Shown here in pieces: positions 15,551-20,842 of a stretch of 20,842 bases of DNA (positions within the stretch are counted from its first letter, which is position 1; each line of letters starts with the position of its first letter). This stretch comes from Elusimicrobiota bacterium (lineage in GTDB: Bacteria > Elusimicrobiota > Elusimicrobia > UBA1565 > UBA9628), in contig JAGWJU010000005.1 of assembly GCA_028865585.1 (NCBI GenBank), positions 1 to 20,842 of the forward strand, read 5' to 3'. The translations under genes and the position numbers were made by a program. Below the pieces are notes generated by a model, which had not been told where the DNA came from, ran no database searches, and was given only the letters and a program-made list of their open reading frames with translations.

Positions 15551-16641
15551 TCCTCGTCCTCCTTGGCCCACCGCGCCAAACGTTCGGTGACCAAGCCGCT
15601 CATGTAATCGACCAAGCTCATCATGCGCGGATACTCCATGCGCTTGGAGCCCATGATTCCCAAAATCCCGACGACCCGCCCGTTGTAGTTGTAGGTGGTC
15701 GTCACCAGGCTCAAGCTTGAAAGCTCGGGAATTCCGCTCTCCGCGCCGATGCGCACCCGGGGCTTGGGCGCGGAGTCGTCCTTGCCCTGCAGCCGGATCT
15801 TGAGCTCCCGGCCCAGAAGGCCGGCGATGGCGTTCTTCTCGCTGATGACGCGCATGAGCGATTGCACCACCTTCAAGTCGCCGATTTCCTCGGCCTGGCT
15901 CAGGATATTATCGGCCCCCTCCACAAACAGGGCCCCGGGTTCGACTAGACTGCCCACCTGTTGGAGCAGGTTGTCCGCCAAAAGACTCAAGTCCCTGAAC
16001 TCGTCTTCGATTTGCTTGAGCTTGGCCATGACGATGGCCTGGGCCTGGGACACGCCGCAGCCGCGGATGTTCTCGTTCAAAAACCGGTTGAGCGTGTTGA
16101 TCTGCCGCGCCGTGGGCGCGAAGGAAAGCTGGATGGGCCAATGCCGGACCAAGCCCGCCTCGGTCACCAGAATCGCCAGCACGCTCTTGCCGCCCAAAGG
16201 AATAATTTCCAGGCGCTTCAAAGTCTGCCGGGCCGCTTGGGGCGAAAGCACCAATCCCGCGCTGCGCGAGACCCGGGACAAGAGGCGCGAGGTTTCGGAG
16301 AGAAGGATGTCCAGCTCCTGCATGCGTTCTTGATACTGCCGCTCGATGCCCTCTTTCTCATCCGCGGCCAGACGCTGGACGTCGGCCAGGTAGTCCACGA
16401 AGAAACGGTAGCCTTTGTCGGTCGGCTCTCGGCCGGCCGAGGTATGAGGCTGGTGCAGATAGCCGTCTTCCTCAAGTTCCTGAAGGATGTTGCGGATGGT
16501 CGCCGGCGAAAGCTTGAAGCGCCCTTCGTCCGCGATGATGGACGAGGACACGGGCCGCGAGGTCTTGATGTAGTAGTGCACGGCCCATTGCAGGATGTCC
16601 TTCTTCCTGCGTTCGGCGATTTCGGGCTTGAGCTGGCGCAT
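15547..16641 (-). CDS. hrcA: Heat-inducible transcription repressor HrcA
   Basis: HrcA binds CIRCE operators and represses chaperone genes. Its activity is usually maintained by chaperonin GroE. The ATG at 16641 gives 364 residues starting MRQLKPEIAERRKKDIL, the typical family start. A GTG 42 bases upstream (16683) would add 14 residues. The N-terminal winged helix (1-~75) includes TSRPVSSSIIADEGRFKLSP, then IRNILQELEEDGYLHQPHTSAGR, the conserved DNA-binding core. The rest matches the GAF-like and dimerisation regions, ending with YNYNGRVVGILGIMGSKRMEYPRM. It is the first gene of hrcA-grpE-dnaK-dnaJ-rsmE. The promoter and CIRCE site 48-104 bases upstream indicate autorepression. Confidence 0.97.
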   Translation of the reverse strand: MRQLKPEIAERRKKDILQWAVHYYIKTSRPVSSSIIADEGRFKLSPATIRNILQELEEDGYLHQPHTSAGREPTDKGYRFFVDYLADVQRLAADEKEGIERQYQERMQELDILLSETSRLLSRVSRSAGLVLSPQAARQTLKRLEIIPLGGKSVLAILVTEAGLVRHWPIQLSFAPTARQINTLNRFLNENIRGCGVSQAQAIVMAKLKQIEDEFRDLSLLADNLLQQVGSLVEPGALFVEGADNILSQAEEIGDLKVVQSLMRVISEKNAIAGLLGRELKIRLQGKDDSAPKPRVRIGAESGIPELSSLSLVTTTYNYNGRVVGILGIMGSKRMEYPRMMSLVDYMSGLVTERLARWAKEDEE

Positions 16642-16688
16642 ATCCTTATATATTAAGGAAGCGGGCCTAGGGCCGCCCCCCACCTAAA

Positions 16689-16715
16689 TTAGCAATCATA
16701 AATACCGACTGCTAA
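16689..16715 (-). promoter_or_regulatory. CIRCE-like operator (HrcA binding site)
   Basis: On the plus strand TTAGCAATC (16689-16697), nine bases, then GACTGCTAA (16707-16715) form an inverted repeat with the exact CIRCE layout (TTAGCACTC-N9-GAGTGCTAA). Each arm differs from the consensus at one position, and the arms differ from each other at one. It begins 1 base downstream of the hrcA -10 box and covers the predicted transcription start, so bound HrcA should block initiation. Confidence 0.92.
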
Positions 16716-16716
16716 T

Positions 16717-16745
16717 ATTATAAATCACGGCGGGTCTTGAGTCAA
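16717..16745 (-). promoter_or_regulatory. Sigma-70-type promoter of the hrcA operon
   Basis: On the minus strand TTGACT (16745-16740), a 17-base spacer and a perfect TATAAT (16722-16717) form a near-consensus housekeeping promoter. The predicted start, about 16710, lies inside the CIRCE element. Control by repression rather than by an alternative sigma factor fits HrcA regulation. Confidence 0.85.
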
Positions 16746-16753
16746 GCCCGCCG
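16728..16753 (-). terminator. Hairpin between clpP and hrcA, possible clpP terminator
   Basis: CGGCGGG (16728-16734) and CCCGCCG (16747-16753) form a 7-bp GC stem, extended by CTTG/CAAG across one bulged T with a 3-base loop. Read in the clpP direction it is followed by a weak A/T-rich run (TGATTTATAAT) rather than a clean T tract. The hrcA -35 box lies within it. Confidence 0.45.
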
Positions 16754-16769
16754 GAGCTGACGGGGGGCG

Positions 16770-17378
16770 CTACTTGCCCAGCTTGGTGCCGGTGATCACC
16801 TCGTCGATGATCCCGTAGGCCTTGGCCTCTTCGGCCGACATGTAGTAGTTGCGCTCCATGTCCTTGCCGAGCTTTTCGAGCGGCTGGCCCGTGTGCTTGG
16901 CCATGATTTGTTCCAAGATCTCGCGGGTCTTGGCCATCTCCTTGGCCTCCAGCACGATGTCGGTCGCCTGGCCCGAGATGCCGCCCACCAAGGGCTGATG
17001 GATCATGATGCGCGACTGCGGCAGGGCGAAGCGCTTACCCTTGGCGCCCGCGGCCAGGATGACCGCGCCGAAGGACATGGCCATGCCCATGCAGATGGTT
17101 GTGATCGGGGACTTGATGAACTGCATGGTGTCGTAGACCGCCAAGCCCGCGGTGACCATGCCGCCGGGGGAGTTGATGTAAAGATTGATGTCCTTGCTGT
17201 GATCGTCCGAGTCCAGGTATAAAAGCTGGGCGATGAGCACGTTGGCCGAGTCCGTGGTGAACTCGCCCTCGTACCCGCCGACGAAAATGATGCGGTCCTT
17301 CAAGAGGCGCGAGTAGATGTCGTAGCCGATGACGGCGCCCTGATTGGCGCGCTCGATGACTTGCGGGATAAGATTCAT
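16770..17378 (-). CDS. clpP: ATP-dependent Clp protease proteolytic subunit, Asn in the catalytic Asp position
   Basis: This tetradecameric serine protease works with a Clp ATPase. It has 202 residues. The start at 17378 is preferred because GGAGG (17387-17383 on the minus strand) lies 4 bases upstream and MNLIPQVIERANQG matches the mature family N-terminus. Ser102 in MAMSFGAVILAAGAKGKR and His127 in MIHQPLVGG are the expected catalytic residues. The third member should be the Asp of the ERD-type motif, but the sequence reads ERN followed by YYMSAEEA, with Asn177 encoded by AAC. The oligomer motif INSPGG is intact. Natural Asn variants are known, for instance Listeria ClpP1. No clpX or trigger factor gene is adjacent, so a second ClpP elsewhere is plausible. 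Confidence 0.95.
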   Translation of the reverse strand: MNLIPQVIERANQGAVIGYDIYSRLLKDRIIFVGGYEGEFTTDSANVLIAQLLYLDSDDHSKDINLYINSPGGMVTAGLAVYDTMQFIKSPITTICMGMAMSFGAVILAAGAKGKRFALPQSRIMIHQPLVGGISGQATDIVLEAKEMAKTREILEQIMAKHTGQPLEKLGKDMERNYYMSAEEAKAYGIIDEVITGTKLGK

Positions 17379-17398
17379 GGTTCCTCCAGTTTCCGGAT

Positions 17399-17427
17399 AT
17401 TCTATCATCTCATGGTGGCAAAGTCAG
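17399..17427 (-). promoter_or_regulatory. Candidate promoter of clpP
   Basis: On the minus strand CTGACT (17427-17422), a 17-base spacer and TAGAAT (17404-17399) lie upstream of clpP. The predicted start is about 17392, which leaves a ~14-base leader containing GGAGG. It overlaps the first codons of the divergent helicase gene. Confidence 0.45.
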
Positions 17428-19340
17428 CCGTGACCAAAGAGCACTTCGCGCGCCTGCTCGATCTGCTCGAAATCGAGCGGGAAGCGGAGAAGGAGGAGAA
17501 CATCCGCGAAATCCGGCGCTTCCCCCTTTCCACCCGCGAGGCGCTGGGCAAGACCGCGACGGGACTCATCTTGGAGGGCGTCGAGGAAGGACTGGGCGGC
17601 ATGCCGCTTCTGGCGCTCTATAAACCCACGGACGGCCGCGCGGAGGACGGGCTTTCTCCTTTTCATGCCATGGGCTCGGGCGACAACGTGCTGGTGAGCT
17701 TTCCCCCCGGCACCGAGCCCGCCGGAGCGGAGGGCACGCTCTACAGCGTCGAGGAGAGCCGCACCGTGGTCGCGCTCTCGGGCCCCTCGCCCCGCAAATT
17801 CCCGCGAGGCGCCTTCCAAATCGACATGCTGGGTTCGGACGCCACCTACCGGCGCATGAAAAAAGCGCTTGCCGCCGTGACGGAAGCCAAAAAAAGCCGC
17901 CTGGCCGAGCTGCGCGAGATTGCCATGGGGCAGACCGGCCCCGCCAAGGGCCGGGCGCATGCCGTCGATTTTCTGAACGCGGACTTAAACGAATTCCAGC
18001 GCCAGGCGGTCTCGCGCTGCCTGGCCGCCCAGGACCTCGCCCTGGTTCACGGCCCCCCGGGCACCGGCAAAACCACGGTGCTGGTCGAAGTCATCCGGCA
18101 ATCCGCGCTGCGCGGCGACAGGGTCCTGGCCAGCGCGCCTTCCAACATCGCGGTCGACAATATCCTGGAAAAGCTTCTGCCCGCGGGGCTGCGCGTGGTC
18201 CGGCTTGGGCATCCCGCGCGCACGCTGGAATCCCTGCGCCACAGCAACCTGGCCGCTCTTATAGAAGAGGATCCGGCTTACCAGGAAGTGCGCGAATTGG
18301 ACGCCTGGCGCGAGCGGCTCATCAAGCGTGGCTCGCGCTTCGGACGCGGACAGCTGGGCTACGACGAGAAGCAGCGCCTGGACCGCGAGACCGCCAAGCT
18401 CTGGCGCCAGGCGCGCGACATCGAGTACGACATCTCGCGGCGCGTCATCGCCGGCGCGCAGGTGGTGCTCGCCACGCACGGCGGCCTCTCGCACAAGCTG
18501 GTCAAAGGTTCGTTCGATTTAGTCGCCATGGACGAGGCCTCGCAAGCGACGGAGCCCCTGTCTTGGATTCCCCTCACCATGGCTAAGAAGGCGGTCTTTG
18601 CCGGAGACTCCCTGCAGCTGCCGCCCACCATCTACTCCAAGGAGGCCGCCGAGGGCGGGCTCGCCGTCACGCTCTTCGACCGCTTAAAGGACATCCTGCC
18701 CGACTCCATGCAGACGCTCCTGCGCGTGCAGTACCGCATGCACGAGGCCATCATGGGATTCTCCTCGGGCGAGTTCTACGAAGGCAAGCTCATCGCCCAC
18801 GAATCGGTCCGCAGCCACACCGCCGCGGAGCTCCCGGGCGTCGAGCCCGGCGACCTGACCGGCATGCCGCTGACTTACGTCGACACCGCGGGCGCGGGCT
18901 ACGAGGAGTCCTGGAACGAGCTTTTAGAGAGCCGCGAAAACGCCGGCGAGGCCCGGCTAGCCCTGCGGCTTCTCAACAGGCTCCTGGCCGCCGGCTTGGA
19001 GCCCAAGCACCTGGCGGTGCTGACCCCCTACGTGGCGCAGGCCAAGCTCCTGCGCTCGCTCATCAAGGTTCCGGGCCTGGAAATCGGCTCGGTCGACGGC
19101 TTCCAGGGCCGGGAAAAAGAGGCCGTCATCGTCTCTCTGGTGCGCTCGAACCCGGACGCCGAGGTGGGATTTCTCTCGGACACGCGGCGCATGAACGTGG
19201 CCCTGACCCGCAGCCGACGCCTGCTCATCGTCATCGGCGACAGCGCCACGCTGGGGCAAAATCCCTTCTACGCCCGCTTCATCGACTACGCGGACCAAGC
19301 CGGGGCGCACCGCTCGGCTTACGAGTGGCCGCAAACCTAG
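17412..19340 (+). CDS. Superfamily 1 DNA/RNA helicase, UPF1/IGHMBP2-like
   Basis: A 642-residue ATP-dependent helicase predicted to unwind RNA or DNA 5' to 3', as the UPF1-like branch does. The ATG at 17412 is chosen because it lies just past the divergent clpP leader and gives the family-type start with a helix around HFARLLDLLEIEREAEKEE. An earlier in-frame codon at 17361 lies inside clpP. Motifs in order: N-terminal beta-barrel-like region (~40-140), Q-motif-like LNEFQRQAV (192-200), Walker A GPPGTGKTT (214-222), motif Ia SAPSNIAVDN (241-250), motif II DEASQ (374-378), motif III GDSLQLPPT (399-407), QYRMH (440-444), motif V VDGFQGREKE (561-570) and motif VI NVALTRSRR (595-603). All are intact. 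No partner genes suggest a specific pathway. Confidence 0.95.
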   Translation: MVAKSAVTKEHFARLLDLLEIEREAEKEENIREIRRFPLSTREALGKTATGLILEGVEEGLGGMPLLALYKPTDGRAEDGLSPFHAMGSGDNVLVSFPPGTEPAGAEGTLYSVEESRTVVALSGPSPRKFPRGAFQIDMLGSDATYRRMKKALAAVTEAKKSRLAELREIAMGQTGPAKGRAHAVDFLNADLNEFQRQAVSRCLAAQDLALVHGPPGTGKTTVLVEVIRQSALRGDRVLASAPSNIAVDNILEKLLPAGLRVVRLGHPARTLESLRHSNLAALIEEDPAYQEVRELDAWRERLIKRGSRFGRGQLGYDEKQRLDRETAKLWRQARDIEYDISRRVIAGAQVVLATHGGLSHKLVKGSFDLVAMDEASQATEPLSWIPLTMAKKAVFAGDSLQLPPTIYSKEAAEGGLAVTLFDRLKDILPDSMQTLLRVQYRMHEAIMGFSSGEFYEGKLIAHESVRSHTAAELPGVEPGDLTGMPLTYVDTAGAGYEESWNELLESRENAGEARLALRLLNRLLAAGLEPKHLAVLTPYVAQAKLLRSLIKVPGLEIGSVDGFQGREKEAVIVSLVRSNPDAEVGFLSDTRRMNVALTRSRRLLIVIGDSATLGQNPFYARFIDYADQAGAHRSAYEWPQT

Positions 19341-19356
19341 GCCCGCGGCTCGCCGC

Positions 19357-20469
19357 TTAGTTTCCGCCGTCCCAGGCGGCGCCCTTCAAGAACGAAAAGT
19401 TGAGCACGCCGTCCAAGGCTTTCTCAAAGGACGCCTTGCTCTTGACCACGGGCGCCCGGGCCGGCGCGGCCATGGGCTGGGCGAAGATCTGATTCAGGAT
19501 GTAGGCCAGGCGTACGCCGGCCTTCTCCAACTGCTCGTAGGCGATGGGCTGCATCTGCTTGACGTAGTCCGGTCCGAACACCGCGGCATTTTGGGACGGG
19601 TCGTAGTCCTGGGCGTAGACGGGACGGATGACGTTCTTGGCGATGTCGAAGCTCTCCACCGCGGCCTCGTCCGGCAGATCGGGAACGGAGGTCCAGGCGC
19701 TGGTGTCGCGGTTGCCTAAGTCCTGGTCGAGCTTGGCCGCCAAATCCGAGGAATCCGCGGCCTGCGCCGCGCCCGTCTCGGTCATGGCCCCGTAGCGGGG
19801 CATGAACACGTCGTCCCAAAGCGAATGCAGGTTCCAGGGCTTGCCCTCGAAAACGACCTTTTTCTTGTTCCCGCCCCAGTCGTTGTCGTCGTTGACGTGC
19901 AGGGGCTGGTGCTCGTCGCCCACGAAATGGGTCAGGAACATGAGCGCCATCTGGCGATTGCTCAGGGACTCGCCCGGCGTCTCCAGAATCTGGATGTCGT
20001 ATTTGATTTGGGCCATCACGCATTTTTTGGCCGGGTTGCCGTTGGTGTTGTCCTGGCAGTACTGCTCGATGTCCGAGGCCGTGGGCGAAGCCGAGTTGGG
20101 CACGTTCGCGAAGTGCCATCCGGAGCTGGCCTTCCAGGGAATTTGGACGGTCCCGAAAGCGCTCTGCTCGCCGGAGGCAAGCTCGAAGGCGCCCGCGCAG
20201 GTGTAGGGATCCTGCTTGGCGTACTTGACGTCGTCGGGGCAGGTGGCGACGTCCGCCAGGCTCACGTCCTGGCCCTGATCGCTCTGGCCCAGGATGGATT
20301 GAACGGCGCTCAAGGCCTGCGGCGTCAGGCGCTGCTGCGCCAAAATTCCGATAGCCCGGTGCCCGACGTACCCCCAGGCGAAGGCCCGGGACGGCGCCAG
20401 CGACAGGCATCCCCCGAAAGCCAGCAAGGACAGAAGTTTCGCGACGGGTTTTTCGGCCGCCATGTTCAT
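19357..20469 (-). CDS. Secreted S1/P1-type zinc nuclease
   Basis: A 370-residue precursor of a tri-zinc phosphodiesterase that cuts single-stranded DNA and RNA, usually to 5'-mononucleotides. The ATG at 20469 has GGAGGA 8 bases upstream. The signal peptide spans 1-31 and the AFA/W cleavage leaves Trp32 as the mature N-terminus, as required because that residue's backbone binds zinc. The nine expected ligands can be placed: Trp32, His37 (GHRAI), Asp79 (CPDDVK), His119 (WHFANVP), His181, Asp185 and His191 (THFVGDEHQPLHV), and His215 and Asp219 (NLHSLWDD). Spacings of 5, 4, 6 and 4 match P1 nuclease. Several Cys in the N-terminal half could form disulfides. The C-terminal ~60 residues are extra and Ala-rich. 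It is expected outside the cytoplasm, for nutrient or phosphate scavenging. Confidence 0.94.
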   Translation of the reverse strand: MNMAAEKPVAKLLSLLAFGGCLSLAPSRAFAWGYVGHRAIGILAQQRLTPQALSAVQSILGQSDQGQDVSLADVATCPDDVKYAKQDPYTCAGAFELASGEQSAFGTVQIPWKASSGWHFANVPNSASPTASDIEQYCQDNTNGNPAKKCVMAQIKYDIQILETPGESLSNRQMALMFLTHFVGDEHQPLHVNDDNDWGGNKKKVVFEGKPWNLHSLWDDVFMPRYGAMTETGAAQAADSSDLAAKLDQDLGNRDTSAWTSVPDLPDEAAVESFDIAKNVIRPVYAQDYDPSQNAAVFGPDYVKQMQPIAYEQLEKAGVRLAYILNQIFAQPMAAPARAPVVKSKASFEKALDGVLNFSFLKGAAWDGGN

Positions 20470-20511
20470 CTCACGCTTCCTCCGGGGCGCCCGCGGGCGC
20501 CGACCTTAAAG

Positions 20512-20842
20512 CTATTTGCCGCCCATCGCGGCGCGCAGCGCCGACCACCAGCCGCGCAGCACGCCTCGCCAGCCGCGGCGCGCGGGCGCCGGAGCGGCCG
20601 CAGGGGCCTGGGCCGGCTCCAAGGCCAGGTCCAGAACCTGCTCGACGCGGGTCACCGGAACCAGAGTCATGTTCTTGCGCACGTCCTGCGGAAGCAGATC
20701 CAGATCGCCCTCGTTCTGCGCGGGGAAAATCACGGTTTTGTAGCCCAGCCGGTAGGCCGCCATGATCTTGTCCTTGAGCCCCCCGATGGCGCCCACTTCG
20801 CCGTGCAGTCCGACCTCGCCGGTCATGGCGACGCCGGGCTTG
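20512..20842 (-). CDS. lon: ATP-dependent protease Lon, C-terminal end (start beyond window)
   Basis: Only the last ~109 residues are visible. KPGVAMTGEVGLHGEVGAIG followed by GLKDKIMAAYRLGYKTVIFP is the signature of the Lon protease domain, and the Lys of GLKDK is the expected catalytic dyad Lys. The Ser of the dyad and the AAA+ domain lie outside the window. The family domain ends near VLDLALEP. About 33 further residues follow: an Ala/Pro linker, then a basic Trp-rich segment (RRGWRGVLRGWWSALRAAMG) that could form an amphipathic helix. The S1/P1 nuclease gene begins 42 bases downstream on the same strand. Confidence 0.93.
   Translation of the reverse strand, partial: KPGVAMTGEVGLHGEVGAIGGLKDKIMAAYRLGYKTVIFPAQNEGDLDLLPQDVRKNMTLVPVTRVEQVLDLALEPAQAPAAAPAPARRGWRGVLRGWWSALRAAMGGK

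Noticed and set aside
19345..19356. GCGG-CTCG-CCGC hairpin between helicase and S1/P1 nuclease genes
   Set aside because: The stem is only 4 bp and no T tract follows. This is common by chance at such GC content.
1..20842. Search for CRISPR arrays, insertion sequences, transposases, phage genes and long direct repeats
   Set aside because: I saw no spaced repeats, no transposase or integrase motifs and no terminal inverted repeats. Genes are packed end to end with no gap over about 130 bases.

Overview
This GC-rich window is a dense stretch of bacterial chromosome with no mobile elements and no long intergenic gaps. It encodes a TonB-type C-terminal domain, an OmpA-like exported protein, SecG, a FecR-domain exported protein and a complete HrcA/CIRCE heat-shock operon. 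This suits a diderm bacterium. The mix of FlgD/OmpA-like surface proteins, Ala/Pro-rich linkers and odd domain fusions is reminiscent of uncultured Elusimicrobiota, but that placement is a tentative inference and rests on no marker phylogeny.

Layout, left to right. Bases 1-1787 (+) hold the 3' part of a TonB-like protein and an exported protein with a FlgD-like fold and a degenerate OmpA-like end. Bases 1795-5412 (+) are a central-metabolism block, gap - arginase - pgk - secG, with a promoter before gap and an extended -10 directly before secG. tRNA-Leu(GAG) follows secG at 5420-5501. Bases 5618-10191 (+) hold the most unusual locus: a 1182-residue protein fusing a predicted signal peptide, a complete FprA/adrenodoxin-reductase-type NADPH:ferredoxin reductase, an acyl-ACP-desaturase-like diiron domain, an unrecognised domain and a C-terminal rubredoxin. 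Two bases after it comes an MDR-family quinone reductase/dehydrogenase.

Bases 10210-16770 are on the minus strand. Read in transcription order they are hrcA-grpE-dnaK-dnaJ-rsmE, followed by a FecR-domain gene with its own promoter and an arginine-rich tail. The hrcA promoter (TTGACT-N17-TATAAT) runs directly into a CIRCE-like operator, so the chaperone operon is very likely repressed by its own HrcA. clpP lies just upstream on the same strand and has Asn where the catalytic Asp is expected. A UPF1/IGHMBP2-type SF1 helicase is divergent from clpP. The window closes with minus-strand genes for a secreted S1/P1 nuclease and the C-terminal end of Lon.

The genes group as glycolysis plus Sec export, protein quality control (HrcA, GrpE, DnaK, DnaJ, ClpP, Lon), RNA and nucleic-acid enzymes (RsmE, helicase, S1/P1 nuclease, tRNA-Leu), and an apparently self-sufficient O2-dependent redox enzyme. 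The last is the best candidate for something undescribed.
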